Notes: a model not told the origin generated them from the sequence alone. A stretch of DNA of 64,000 nucleotides from Bacillaceae bacterium IKA-2 (GCA_031761875.1 CP134492.1:682001-746000); one strand, 5' to 3'. Shown: positions 35,298 through 44,605, numbered from the stretch's first letter. Numbers and translations are program-made.

Positions 35298-35645
35298 ATG
35301 GCAAACCCTTTTGATAAGGCGCGTGAGCTTGGTGGAGAGATAAAGGAAAGTAACGAATTCAAACAGTTAGAGGAATTGCATTTGAAGGTAAACGCAGATC
35401 CACAAGCAAAAGAAATGCTTGATAACTTTCGTGGAATTCAGATGGAGCTTCAAGAAAAGCAGATGCAGGGTATGGAGTTAACAGAAGAAGAAATTCAAAA
35501 AGCACAAAGTGTTTTTGAATTAGTGCAACAACATGAAGTCATCGCATTGCTTATGGAGTCAGAGCAAAAAATGAGCCAATTAATTGGTGATATAAACAAA
35601 ATTATCGCTGAACCATTAGAAGCACTTTACGGCCTAGGCGAATAG
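35298..35645 (+). CDS. yheA: YheA, YlbF/YmcA-family protein (UPF0342)
   Basis: This 115-residue all-helical protein has the family features ELGGEIKESNEFKQLEE and KEMLDNFRGIQMELQEKQ. The YlbF/YmcA superfamily includes subunits of the RNase Y specificity complex, while YheA itself has no proven role. TAGGAGG precedes ATG 35298. Placement directly after yheB matches B. subtilis. Confidence 0.94.
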   Translation: MANPFDKARELGGEIKESNEFKQLEELHLKVNADPQAKEMLDNFRGIQMELQEKQMQGMELTEEEIQKAQSVFELVQQHEVIALLMESEQKMSQLIGDINKIIAEPLEALYGLGE

Positions 35646-35649
35646 TTTG

Positions 35650-35688
35650 AAAAGATGATCTCTTACTAAAAGAGATCATCTTTTTTTT
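35650..35688 (+). terminator. Intrinsic terminator of yheA
   Basis: AAAAGATGATCTCT pairs perfectly with AGAGATCATCTTTT, followed by T residues. Confidence 0.9.
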
Positions 35689-35783
35689 GAAAGATAGGAA
35701 AGGGAAAAGTCGAAAGTCAAAGTCCGAACCACTAGTCCTTAAGCTTTTGATCTTTGTAACCAACTAACACCTAACCAACTTAT
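35689..35783 (+). repeat. Repeat family 3 downstream of yheA
   Basis: GAAAGATAGGAAAGGGAAAA and GTCGAAAGTCAAAGTCCGAA lead into CTAGTCCTTAAGCTTTTGA and then AACCAACTAACACCTAACC. Confidence 0.6.
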
Positions 35784-35860
35784 TTATCATTGTTCTATAT
35801 GTGTTAAATCTATCATAGGCTTATACCAAACAGTGATTGTTATCAAAAGGGGGATTAGTA

Positions 35861-36706
35861 GTGGCGTATCGTTTACTAGCACTAGATGTAGATGGGACAT
35901 TGTTGCAAGCAAACCATCGTTTAGCAAAAGAAACAAAAGCTGCAATTGAGTACGCAAAGATGAAGGGTATCTATGTTACCTTAGCGACAGGTAGAGCCTT
36001 TCCTTCAGCTCAAAAAGTAGCAAAAGCCTTAAAGTTGGAAACAGAATTAATTACTCATGACGGGGCATTTATTGGTTCTTCTCTGGAAACTCCAATCTTT
36101 GAAAATCGAATGAGCAACGAGAAAGCTTATCATATTGTCCAAGTATTAGAAAAGTATAATTGTCATATTCGAGTTATGCACGAAAAGTTCGCTATTGGAA
36201 ATAAAATTAAGCAAAAGAACTTTTTAATTGCAAAAATGACAATTGGTGTTGGTGATCCGGTTTTTTACCCAGTGACATTTGTGAATTCAATAAGCAACTA
36301 CTTGCAGGGTGATCCAATTATGCCTCCAAAAATTCATTCATATTTTTTTAATGTAGATGATCGGAATCTGGCCAAGGAGCAATTAATGAAAGAGATTCCT
36401 GGAATTCATATTACCTCTTCCTCTAAAGGTGGGTTAGATATTGTTTCTAATGGAATTTCAAAAGCAAAGGGACTACAAGTTTTAGGGGAAAAGTTAGGTA
36501 TTCGTCTAGACCAAATGGTTGCAGTCGGCTCATATGACAACGATCTAGAAATGATTACTCAAGCTGGTTTAGGTGTTGCAATGGGGAATGCCCCAAGATA
36601 CATTCGCGAACAAGCCGATTGGGTAACTCGTTCAAATGATCACCTTGGTGTTGCTTATATGATTAAGGAAGTATTTCGTAAGCAATTAAATATGCAATTT
36701 AAGTAG
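35861..36706 (+). CDS. yhaX: Cof-type HAD phosphatase, YhaX-like
   Basis: This 281-residue type IIB HAD hydrolase has motif I LLALDVDGTLLQ, motif II LATGRAF, a cap domain, KAKGLQVLGEKLG and motif IV VGSYDNDLEMI. It should dephosphorylate small phosphometabolites. Its place after yheA matches yhaX of B. subtilis. The start is GTG 35861 with AAAAGGGGG upstream. The substrate is not known. Confidence 0.85.
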   Translation: MAYRLLALDVDGTLLQANHRLAKETKAAIEYAKMKGIYVTLATGRAFPSAQKVAKALKLETELITHDGAFIGSSLETPIFENRMSNEKAYHIVQVLEKYNCHIRVMHEKFAIGNKIKQKNFLIAKMTIGVGDPVFYPVTFVNSISNYLQGDPIMPPKIHSYFFNVDDRNLAKEQLMKEIPGIHITSSSKGGLDIVSNGISKAKGLQVLGEKLGIRLDQMVAVGSYDNDLEMITQAGLGVAMGNAPRYIREQADWVTRSNDHLGVAYMIKEVFRKQLNMQFK

Positions 36707-36716
36707 TCAGTAAGTT

Positions 36717-36748
36717 AAAGGGGTTGGAAATTTATTTCCAACCCCTGT
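36717..36748 (+). terminator. Intrinsic terminator
   Basis: AGGGGTTGGAAA pairs with TTTCCAACCCCT around TTTA. Confidence 0.85.
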
Positions 36749-36763
36749 TTGATGTTAACATGC

Positions 36764-36902
36764 GGGCGCTTGCGCTTTTCTTTGTCTAGTTCCGTTGCCT
36801 AGCTTCTCGAATGTTTCAACTTAGCATGCAGAGGCAAAAGAACGCCTCTTTATGTTAAGTCTCCAACATACTCGCAGCTATCAAGGCGCTTCCGCTTTTC
36901 TT
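36764..36902. repeat. Dispersed hairpin repeat, family 2, copy 1
   Basis: It starts GGCGCTTGCGCTTTTCTTTG and ends CTATCAAGGCGCTTCCGCTTTTC, so its ends are similar direct repeats. The core folds through AACTTAGCATGCAGAGGC and GCCTCTTTATGTTAAGT. It lies between convergent genes. Confidence 0.78.
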
Positions 36903-36903
36903 A

Positions 36904-37089
36904 CTAGCGATGGAATAAGACTAATGCTCCAGATGATTTGGTAACTCTACTCGTATGATTTTGATAGTTTAATTCAGCTAGCTTCTCCTCGCCGAATTTT
37001 TTTGCCTCATCATCATTTTCCGCTTCAAATCGCTCATCAATTAAAGTTTTACCTTTATCATTAAAAGCTGTAAGAACATAATTTTTCAT
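36904..37089 (-). CDS. yhzD: YhzD-like small protein
   Basis: This 61-residue protein, MKNYVLTAFNDKGKTLIDE through SSGALVLFHR, matches the size and pattern of the YhzD-like family (PF14120). It is predicted to be a beta-alpha-beta-beta fold, cytosolic, of unknown function. AATAGGAGG lies before ATG 37089. The gene position between yhaX and yhaO agrees with the conserved block. Confidence 0.8.
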   Translation of the reverse strand: MKNYVLTAFNDKGKTLIDERFEAENDDEAKKFGEEKLAELNYQNHTSRVTKSSGALVLFHR

Positions 37090-37309
37090 AAAAAAAACCT
37101 CCTATTACTAATATTTTACTAATCTTTATCCTTTTATGACAAATAAAATGCTTGAGACCAATGCATATGTACTAAAATATATATGCGTTGGTGAAACCCT
37201 TTCTTGGGATTTTCATTAATTGGATAGAGGGGGATAGACAAAAAAAGTTATTTTTCATTCACCATTTGCCCGCCCATGAATAAGATAGGATTTGAAAGGG
37301 GTGATGGGT

Positions 37310-37681
37310 ATGCATCATCAACAAAATACGTTTGAGATCTGTAAAAATCATTTGCATCGATACGTATTAGTCCAAACAGTAGATCAACAGTCTTATGATG
37401 GTATTGTCGAAAATGTTGACGAAACGAATTTGTATTTGGCAGTCCCAGAGGGGGAAGCGTTAGAGAGGGATCATTCTAATGAAGAGCGCTTATTAGGAGG
37501 TGTAGGATTTGGTCCTGGCCTAGGATACGGTGGCGGTTTTGGTTATCCAGGTATCGGGCCCCCAGGCTATGGATATCCAGGATACGGTTATCCATATTAT
37601 CCTAGACCGCGTCGTCGATTCCGACGCTTAGTACTACCACTCGCAGCTCTAACTGCTTTGACATTGTTACCATACTATTAG
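37310..37681 (+). CDS. Lsm-like N-terminus with Gly/Tyr/Pro-rich tail, possible spore coat protein
   Basis: A 123-residue protein has two parts. Residues 1-50 (EICKNHLHRYVLVQTVDQQ, then YDGIVENVDETNLYLAVP) resemble an Sm-like beta fold. Residues 63-105 are Gly/Tyr/Pro repeats (GYPGYGYPYYPRPRRRFRR), followed by a hydrophobic tail LPLAALTALTLLPYY. Gly/Tyr-rich low-complexity tails are usual in Bacillus spore coat proteins. ATG 37310 is seven bases after AAAGGGGTG; ATG 37304 is possible. No exact family name is certain. Confidence 0.72.
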   Translation: MHHQQNTFEICKNHLHRYVLVQTVDQQSYDGIVENVDETNLYLAVPEGEALERDHSNEERLLGGVGFGPGLGYGGGFGYPGIGPPGYGYPGYGYPYYPRPRRRFRRLVLPLAALTALTLLPYY

Positions 37682-37730
37682 AAACTAGATAGAGTACTAA
37701 GTAAAAGCGGATATATTTTCTTACCTAGTT

Positions 37731-37762
37731 AAAAAGGAGTTGCTCCGTGCAACTCCTTTTAG
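37731..37762 (+). terminator. Intrinsic terminator
   Basis: AAAAAGGAGTTG pairs with CAACTCCTTTT around CTCCGTG. Confidence 0.85.
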
Positions 37763-37812
37763 TATTGAGTATAAAAACACATATTCCATAAAAATAAGAT
37801 TAATATCTAGTT

Positions 37813-37929
37813 GAACGAATTTCATAAAGCGGATTCTGCGCCACCAAGATACTACATTTAGTTGAATTAAAACATTTTCAACTAAATGTAGCTTGATGTG
37901 GCTAATATAATGGTATTATGAAATTCATT
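37813..37929 (+). repeat. Dispersed inverted-terminus repeat, family 1, short copy
   Basis: 117 bases with ends GAACGAATTTCATAAAG and ATTATGAAATTCATTT. The inner arms CTACATTTAGTTGAA and TTCAACTAAATGTAG pair perfectly, so this copy has a deleted middle compared with the 143-base copies. Confidence 0.78.
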
Positions 37930-37959
37930 TAGTTATAAGAACAAACGTTTTGTTAATAA

Positions 37960-37968
37960 TGTTATAAT
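37960..37968 (+). promoter_or_regulatory. Extended -10 promoter of yhaO
   Basis: TGTTATAAT, an extended -10 of SigA type, lies 30 bases before the yhaO start. TTTTGT upstream could be the -35 region. Confidence 0.6.
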
Positions 37969-37997
37969 AGTGGTAGAAAATTAAGTGAGGTAATGGA

Positions 37998-39236
37998 ATG
38001 AAGAAAATTCGGTTTATTCATGGAGCAGATTTGCATTTAGATAGTCCATTTCAAGGCTTAAAGGACTTGCCTGAGTCACTGTTTCAACAAGTAAGAGAAA
38101 GTACATTTGCGGCACTTCAGACAGTTATAAATCAGGCCATCAATCATAGTGTAGATTTTGTTATCTTAGCTGGCGATCTTTTTGATGGTGAAAATCGTAG
38201 TTTAAAAGCCCAAGCGAGGTTAAAAAAGGCAATGGAACAGTTAAATAGGCACGGGATTTCATGTTATATCATTCATGGTAATCACGATCACCTAAAGGGG
38301 AATTGGGTCTCTTTATCTTGGCCAAATAATGTATTTTTTTTCAAAGCCGAAGTTGATTATTATCAATTTAAGAAAAATGGAGTGACAGTCTACATATACG
38401 GGTACAGTTATCCAGAAAAATCTGTTAATGAAAATATTTCTGTTCAATATAAAAAAGTAGGAAAGGCGGATTTCCACATTGGTATCCTTCATGGAACAGC
38501 TGAAGGTCAAGAGGGACACGATCGTTATGCCCCGTTTTCAGTTAAGGAATTAATAGAGAAGGATTTTGATTATTGGGCGTTAGGTCATATTCATAAACGT
38601 CAAATATTGCATAGTGAACCTCCGATTATCTACTCAGGAAATACTCAAGGTAGGCATAGAAAGGAATTAGCAGAAAAAGGCGTATTTCTTGTTGAGATTG
38701 ATGAATCTAAAAGCTCGTTATTAACCTTTTTACCAACGTCTGAAATAGTTTGGGAAGAGCTTGTGGTATCTATTGAGGGAATGGAAGAAATAGATGAACT
38801 TAAAAGTAGTTGTGAAACTATTTTAGAAGAAGCAAAAAAAGCAGGGCATGGTTTATTTGCGATTATACGTTTTATAGGTGTTGGGCCACTTCATAATTAT
38901 CTACTTGAACAGGCGGATGAACTGATTGAAGTCTTAAATGTCGGACAAGGAGAAAAAATGAACTTTACGTTTATCGTCGATAAAAAAATTGAAACTGTTG
39001 GGCAATGGGATCGGGAAAACTTTAAAAAAGAAGGTCATCTAATCAGTGACATTGTCATTGCCGTTGACGATCTCATGACAAAAGATGAACCTTTGGCTGG
39101 TATCTTAGCAGATATTTATCGTCATCCAAAGCTAAGACGGTATCTTGCTTCGCTAAGTAAAGAAGAACAAAAGCAATTATTAAAGGAAGCTGAAAATACG
39201 ATAATTACTGGGCTAATAAAGGAGTTGGACGACTAA
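37998..39236 (+). CDS. yhaO: YhaO, SbcD-like metallophosphoesterase nuclease
   Basis: 412 residues with the calcineurin-like phosphoesterase motifs GADLHLDSPF, LAGDLFDGENR, IHGNHDHL and the later GILHGTAEG and ALGHIHKR. These bind two metal ions in Mre11/SbcD-like nucleases. It is one base from yhaN, and the pair resembles SbcCD, consistent with DNA end processing or repair. Substrate and role in Bacillus are not well defined. Confidence 0.92.
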   Translation: MKKIRFIHGADLHLDSPFQGLKDLPESLFQQVRESTFAALQTVINQAINHSVDFVILAGDLFDGENRSLKAQARLKKAMEQLNRHGISCYIIHGNHDHLKGNWVSLSWPNNVFFFKAEVDYYQFKKNGVTVYIYGYSYPEKSVNENISVQYKKVGKADFHIGILHGTAEGQEGHDRYAPFSVKELIEKDFDYWALGHIHKRQILHSEPPIIYSGNTQGRHRKELAEKGVFLVEIDESKSSLLTFLPTSEIVWEELVVSIEGMEEIDELKSSCETILEEAKKAGHGLFAIIRFIGVGPLHNYLLEQADELIEVLNVGQGEKMNFTFIVDKKIETVGQWDRENFKKEGHLISDIVIAVDDLMTKDEPLAGILADIYRHPKLRRYLASLSKEEQKQLLKEAENTIITGLIKELDD

Positions 39237-39237
39237 T

Positions 39238-42237
39238 ATGAAACTAACAAAGCTCCATATTTATGGTTTTGGCCGCTTTCAAGATTATCAGATTAAGTTG
39301 TCAGAACAACCAATTCATGTTTTTTTAGGTGAAAATGAATCTGGAAAATCAACGATCATGGCATTTATTCGTTGTATTTTATTTGGGTTCCCAACAAAAC
39401 AACAAAGTGAACTCCGCTATGAACCGAGACTAGGTGGTCGTTACGGGGGAAGCATTACAGTCGAAACGATTGAATATAAAGAGGTGAAAGTTGAGCGAGT
39501 TGGAGGGAAAGCTACTGGTGATGTGAAAGTCTATTTTTCGGATGGGGCTATTGGTGGTGAAGCGGAACTAAAGCTTATTTTAGGATCACTCGATCGCACA
39601 ATATTTTCAGGGATTTATTCATTTGGAATTTTAGACTTACAAACTGTCGAACAATTAAAATCTGAAGAGTTAAATCGTTTTATGTATGGTGTCGGAATTT
39701 CTGGCCGCCATAGTATATTAGAGTTTGAGAAAAAAACCGAAAAATCACTACAAATGCTCTATAAACCGATGGGTAGAAAACCAATCATTAATAAGCAGTT
39801 GAGTAAAGTATCCGACTCAGAAGAAAAGGTAATAAATTGGAAAAAGAAACTTGGTGAGCACGAGGCCCTCATAAGTGAAAAATCATTTTTAACAGAAACT
39901 CTCCAGCAGGTAAATGGTGAAAAATTAGCTCTTAATCAAAGATATCGTCATTATGAAAAACTTAAAACAATCGCACCGATTGTTTTTGAAAAAATAAGCT
40001 ATCAAAGTCAGTTGCAGCAGCTGACTGAATTCGAACCTTTTCCTGAAGATGGCATTTTTCGTTTTGAAAAATTACAAAACAACTGTGTATCAGTTGAAGC
40101 TGATTTAACTGATATTGAGGAAAAGCTTCAAAAAATTGATGCCGATAAAGTGAAGCTATCCTTTCATGAACAGTTGCCTGAGCTAGAAGAAAAGGTTGCT
40201 GAAGTTCGAGAAATGGGAAAAATTTATCAGAGTAAGCAAGAAGAAAAGGGGTTACTGGGGCAACAAATTCAGTTTGAGCAGCAAGAATTATCTGTAGTGA
40301 AAGAAAAGTTAGGAAATAAGACTTTTGAAGAGATCGATTACGATACAAGTTTCTTAGCTGAGCAAGGCTTAGAAAAGCTAAATGAAGAAGAGATTTATTT
40401 GAAGCAACAAGAACAACTTTTACAAACTCAGTTTCAACAAGCAAAAGCTTCCACTGAACAAAAATCACTGCAAGTCGAGCAAATCAGGAAACAGCTTCTA
40501 ACCGAAGAAGTACGACATCAACTAGAGCAAGAAACAGCAAAGAATAGAACAAAGCTAGAAATGGAGCAAGAGTTAAAATATCTTGATCAGTCCCTTCAAC
40601 ACTTAGATATGCAGCAAAATGTATTTTCTGTTTCAAAAAGCATGCCCATATTAATTTTATCTGGACTGCTCAGCTTGCTTGGAGTAGTAGTTATTTATTT
40701 CGGAGCTACTTGGTATTTAGGAGCATTACTATCAGTTGCAGGCTTGACCATGTTTGTACTGACGAAACTAGAGGCGGAATTTCGTAACAAAAAAGTTATC
40801 AAAGATCTAGAAAAACAAAGAGAAAAGCTGACTAGCCAAAGGCAGGTACTTTTAAATAATTTGAATTATGATGGTGAAAGTGGAAGCGCTCATCAAGGTG
40901 AATTGCTAAAAAAAGATGATCAACTACGTGAGCAACTAAGTTTAAAGGAATTGAATTTAAATGAGGCAGAAGAAACTTACGATCACATTTGTAGACAACT
41001 AGACAAATGGGAGTGGGCTAATAGTGAATTACAAAGGGAACTAATTAATTGGGCAAAGCAGTACACTTTTCCGCTTAATCTAGAAGCTAGTAATTATTTA
41101 AAGTTGTTAAAAATAGTAGAGGAGTTAAAGAAAAAAGAGCGACAGACACTTTATCTTACTGGGAAAAAAGTTACGATTGAGGCTGAAATCACAGGGATAG
41201 AGAAGAAAGTAAACCACCTATGTCAAAGTTTCTCGATATCATATGATGTTGATAGTCATCTTCAGCAAGTTGAAAAGATATCTGAACTACTGAAAAAACA
41301 GCAACAAAATGAAAAAATCTATAACAGGCTCTTAGATCAGTATCAACAACTTAATGGAAACTGGAAAACTCTACGAATTAGGCAAAATCAATTCCAAAAA
41401 GAAATTAATAAATTGTACCAAATTGCTAATGTTGAAAATGAAGAAGCGTTTCGTCAAAAAGGTAAAGCATGGCAAGATAGCGAGCAAATAAAAGATCAAA
41501 TCCGTATTTTAACAAGCCGAATTATGCCACTTGTCGAAGGTGAAAAAGATCTAGTCCAATTAGAAAGAGATGTTATCAAAAATAAAGACGTGTTTGCAGA
41601 AAAAATAGCTAGTTTAGAAGAAAAGATAAGCGAATGTTGGGAACAAGAAAAAAAGCTTCATGAGCGCTTGGCTGCGGTTAATTTAGCGTTAGAAGAGCTT
41701 GAAGAAGGAAATAACTATTCTGTTTCATTGCATAATTTTGAAAAAGAAAAGGACATATTAAAGGAAGAGGTAAAAAAATGGGCTTTTCATCGAACTGTGC
41801 AACTATTAATAGATGAAGCAAAAGCGGTTTATGAGAGAGACCGACAACCGAAAGTAATTAAAGCAGCTACAAAGTTGTTTTCTGATATAACAAAAGGAGA
41901 ATACCAAAAACTTTTTGCGCCAATTGGTGAGCAGCGATTTATTGTAGAGAGAAATGATGGGGTGAGATTCTCACCAAATGAACTGAGTCAGGGGACGAAG
42001 GAGCAACTATACTTAGCAATCAGGTTAGCTCTTGCAACCGTTCATTCGATAGAGTCCTCATTTCCTATTTTAATTGATGATATTTTTGTTAATTTTGACG
42101 AAAAAAGACGATTGCAAGCCATGGCTGTATTAAATGAAATGTCTGAACATCATCAAATCATCTACTTTACTTGTCATCCATTTATGGCAAAGGAAATTTC
42201 ACCAAATTATTTTTTATTAGAAAATATTAGTGAGTGA
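39238..42237 (+). CDS. yhaN: YhaN, SbcC/Rad50-like ATPase
   Basis: The 999-residue SMC-like ATPase has an N-terminal Walker A (LGENESGKST, about 33-42), long coiled coils, a central hydrophobic patch (PILILSGLLSLLGVVVIYFG, about 465-510) that could insert in the membrane, and C-terminal signature SPNELSQGTKEQLYLAIRLA with Walker B FPILIDDIFVNFD. It probably works with YhaO as a DNA-repair nuclease complex. It starts one base after the yhaO stop. The membrane patch in the coiled coil is a YhaN trait not found in SbcC. Confidence 0.92.
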   Translation: MKLTKLHIYGFGRFQDYQIKLSEQPIHVFLGENESGKSTIMAFIRCILFGFPTKQQSELRYEPRLGGRYGGSITVETIEYKEVKVERVGGKATGDVKVYFSDGAIGGEAELKLILGSLDRTIFSGIYSFGILDLQTVEQLKSEELNRFMYGVGISGRHSILEFEKKTEKSLQMLYKPMGRKPIINKQLSKVSDSEEKVINWKKKLGEHEALISEKSFLTETLQQVNGEKLALNQRYRHYEKLKTIAPIVFEKISYQSQLQQLTEFEPFPEDGIFRFEKLQNNCVSVEADLTDIEEKLQKIDADKVKLSFHEQLPELEEKVAEVREMGKIYQSKQEEKGLLGQQIQFEQQELSVVKEKLGNKTFEEIDYDTSFLAEQGLEKLNEEEIYLKQQEQLLQTQFQQAKASTEQKSLQVEQIRKQLLTEEVRHQLEQETAKNRTKLEMEQELKYLDQSLQHLDMQQNVFSVSKSMPILILSGLLSLLGVVVIYFGATWYLGALLSVAGLTMFVLTKLEAEFRNKKVIKDLEKQREKLTSQRQVLLNNLNYDGESGSAHQGELLKKDDQLREQLSLKELNLNEAEETYDHICRQLDKWEWANSELQRELINWAKQYTFPLNLEASNYLKLLKIVEELKKKERQTLYLTGKKVTIEAEITGIEKKVNHLCQSFSISYDVDSHLQQVEKISELLKKQQQNEKIYNRLLDQYQQLNGNWKTLRIRQNQFQKEINKLYQIANVENEEAFRQKGKAWQDSEQIKDQIRILTSRIMPLVEGEKDLVQLERDVIKNKDVFAEKIASLEEKISECWEQEKKLHERLAAVNLALEELEEGNNYSVSLHNFEKEKDILKEEVKKWAFHRTVQLLIDEAKAVYERDRQPKVIKAATKLFSDITKGEYQKLFAPIGEQRFIVERNDGVRFSPNELSQGTKEQLYLAIRLALATVHSIESSFPILIDDIFVNFDEKRRLQAMAVLNEMSEHHQIIYFTCHPFMAKEISPNYFLLENISE

Positions 42238-42320
42238 ATGATTTGAAAGTAGAATTAGAATGTCGCTGTAATAAAAATAATTGCTGTTCATCCTCTAAAT
42301 AGCTTTTCACAGCAGGGAAG

Positions 42321-42350
42321 AACTGTTAAAATCAGTTTGAACAGTTTTTA
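42321..42350 (+). terminator. Intrinsic terminator after yhaN
   Basis: AACTGTT pairs with AACAGTT, followed by TTTTA. Confidence 0.6.
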
Positions 42351-42420
42351 TTGAATAATAACTAGTTATCATGTAGAATTTAAGATTTTTGAGCTTGCAC
42401 CTAAAGGGAACCAAAATCAT

Positions 42421-42455
42421 AAATCCTACTAAATATAAAAGGTAGGATTTTTTTG
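42421..42455 (+). terminator. Second hairpin with T run before cssR
   Basis: AAATCCTAC pairs with GTAGGATTT and runs into T residues, 24 bases before the cssR start. It could also act as an attenuator. Confidence 0.7.
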
Positions 42456-42478
42456 TATTTTCGTTAAAATAGAAATAG

Positions 42479-43186
42479 ATGATATTATCAATTAAAAAGG
42501 GTGTGTTTAAAATAGAAAAATATATTATTAACTTAGTTGAGGATGAAAAAAACTTAGCAGAAATTATTAAAGCATATATGAAACGTGAAGGATGGGATAT
42601 TCACCATTTTGCAGATGGACAAGTTGCATATGACGCAATTCCCCACGTAACACCACATTTATGGGTTTTAGACATTATGCTACCTAACATGGATGGTTAT
42701 CAATTATTAAAGGCGATAAAAGCAAAAGGCGATACACCAGTTATTTTCATTTCAGCGAGGGACAAAGATTTAGATAGGGTGTTAGGTCTAGAACTAGGTA
42801 GTGATGATTATTTAGCGAAGCCTTTTTTACCTGAAGAGTTAATTATTCGTGTAAAGCGAATTTTATCACGATCATATAGCGCTGTGGAAAAAGAAAAGAA
42901 ACAAATCGAAGTTAATGGATATAATATTGATCCAGTAACAAGAAATATTTATGATGGCAATGAACTTCTAGAAATGACTACGAAAGAGCTTGATGTAATT
43001 ATTCTCCTTACTTCAAATATAGGTAAGGCACTATCAAGAGAAGAAATTATCGAGTACGTATGGGGAACTGACTATTACGGTTCTGAGCGTGCTGTCGATG
43101 ATGTAGTTCGAAGAGTAAGAAAAAAATTAGCTCGTCTTCACGTTGAAACTCTTTACGGATTCGGATACAGGGTTTTATCTTCGTGA
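42479..43186 (+). CDS. cssR: CssR, secretion-stress response regulator
   Basis: A 235-residue OmpR-family regulator. The receiver domain has NLVEDEKN, the phospho-accepting Asp in HLWVLDIMLPNMDG and the lysine in YLAKPFLPEELI. The winged-helix domain ends VETLYGFGYRVLSS, and PVIFISARDKDLDRVLGLEL is strikingly like B. subtilis CssR. CssRS senses misfolded exported proteins and induces the HtrA/HtrB proteases. The start is uncertain: ATG 42479 lacks a clear site, and GTG 42503 is possible. It overlaps cssS by four bases. Confidence 0.85.
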   Translation: MILSIKKGVFKIEKYIINLVEDEKNLAEIIKAYMKREGWDIHHFADGQVAYDAIPHVTPHLWVLDIMLPNMDGYQLLKAIKAKGDTPVIFISARDKDLDRVLGLELGSDDYLAKPFLPEELIIRVKRILSRSYSAVEKEKKQIEVNGYNIDPVTRNIYDGNELLEMTTKELDVIILLTSNIGKALSREEIIEYVWGTDYYGSERAVDDVVRRVRKKLARLHVETLYGFGYRVLSS

Positions 43187-44523
43187 AAAGAATGAATTTA
43201 ACACAAAGGATTTGGCTTTCTTTTATTTCATTAATCTTATTAGTGGGACTTTTGTTAGTCGTTATTTATCCACTTTCACTAAAGGCGACGTTAACCGAAG
43301 AAACATATCGTATTATTGAAAGAGAGCAAGATCGTTTTCAAGGCACAAACAAGACGCATCCTTTACCACCAGAAACCCAAGTTGACTTTATTGAAAGGCG
43401 CGATGCAGAGCGTTCAGTAGGTCATTTGTTTTTAGTGGATCAATATGGGCGACTCCAAGGCGATCCTGTTCCGAATGATGTAATTGATGAGATGAGAGAG
43501 CGAGCTTTTAAGCAAAGGATAGATCGTGGTAGCTATGAACTTACTTTTAGTGGTTCAACATTATTTTATATTATTTCTAAAAATGACACTATCGTTGGAA
43601 AGGTATATCACATATCTTATATGTGGGATTCATATCGCGATCAAATGGTCAAGCAGCTCTGGGAACGACTTCTTTATCTCTTAATATTAGCTAGCGTGCT
43701 GAGCCTTTTACCAGCATTTTGGTTAAAAAATTACTTACGTCAGCCTTTTACGATATTAGGAAATCACTTTGAACAAATATCAAACCGAAATTTGAAAGAG
43801 CCTTTTGAATGGAAAGGCGATCAAGATTTTCAAAAGTTGTCTTTCCAATTTGAGCAAATGCGTCAAAACTTAATTAAGTATGACAGGTCTCAAAAAACAT
43901 TTATCCAACACGCATCACACGAACTTAAGACACCAATCATGGTAGTGAAAAGTTATGCGAAATCTGTGAAGGACGGTATCTTTCCACAAGAAAATATCGA
44001 ACAGGCGATGGACGTGATCATTGAAGAAGCGAACCGGATGGAAAAAAGAGTCAAGGATATGCTTTATTTTACAAAGTTAGATTCTATTAGAGAAGAAATT
44101 ATTCATCGCGAAGAAATCATCTTTGGTTCTATTGCTTATCAATTAGAGCAACGCTACCGCGTTCAAAGAAGTGATCTAAACTTTGTAGTAGAAGGTGCAG
44201 AGATTAAGTTTAATTGTGATCGCGAACAAATTCAAATTCTGTTAGAGAATTTAGTGGAAAATGCACTTCGATATGCGGAAACAACAATTTGGATAAAAGC
44301 AAAGATAGTAAACGAGACAATTGAAATTTCCGTTAAAAACAATGGTGAGCAAATACCTAGTAAAGAGCTTAGTCAAATATTCACACCTTTTAGAAAAGGA
44401 AATAAAGGCCAGTTTGGATTAGGTTTAGCTATTGTAAAGGGAATTGCCGAACTACATGGCGGTTATCCTACTGTGAAAAACGAAGAAGAAGGGGTAATTT
44501 TCACCATTTATCTACCACGGTAG
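43183..44523 (+). CDS. cssS: CssS, secretion-stress sensor histidine kinase
   Basis: 446 residues (B. subtilis CssS has 451). There are membrane segments at about 10-33 and 165-185 around an extracytoplasmic sensor, a HAMP linker, the HisKA box FIQHASHELKTPIMVVKSY with the phosphorylated His, and ATP-binding N, G1 and G2 boxes ENLVENALRYAE and FGLGLAIVKGIAELHGG. The GTG start overlaps the cssR stop (GTGA). The CssR/S call rests mainly on the regulator's match and the kinase architecture. Confidence 0.84.
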   Translation: MKRMNLTQRIWLSFISLILLVGLLLVVIYPLSLKATLTEETYRIIEREQDRFQGTNKTHPLPPETQVDFIERRDAERSVGHLFLVDQYGRLQGDPVPNDVIDEMRERAFKQRIDRGSYELTFSGSTLFYIISKNDTIVGKVYHISYMWDSYRDQMVKQLWERLLYLLILASVLSLLPAFWLKNYLRQPFTILGNHFEQISNRNLKEPFEWKGDQDFQKLSFQFEQMRQNLIKYDRSQKTFIQHASHELKTPIMVVKSYAKSVKDGIFPQENIEQAMDVIIEEANRMEKRVKDMLYFTKLDSIREEIIHREEIIFGSIAYQLEQRYRVQRSDLNFVVEGAEIKFNCDREQIQILLENLVENALRYAETTIWIKAKIVNETIEISVKNNGEQIPSKELSQIFTPFRKGNKGQFGLGLAIVKGIAELHGGYPTVKNEEEGVIFTIYLPR

Positions 44524-44605
44524 AAAGAAGTTCACAAATAGAATTTGAAAAAGTCTGGTAATTAATAAATAGATAACGATAAAAAATAGTTGGGGGTGTA
44601 AATAG

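Noticed and set aside
39962-40468. 168-codon minus-strand ORF within yhaN
   Set aside because: Shadow of the coiled-coil coding strand; codon pattern and lack of a start signal argue against it.
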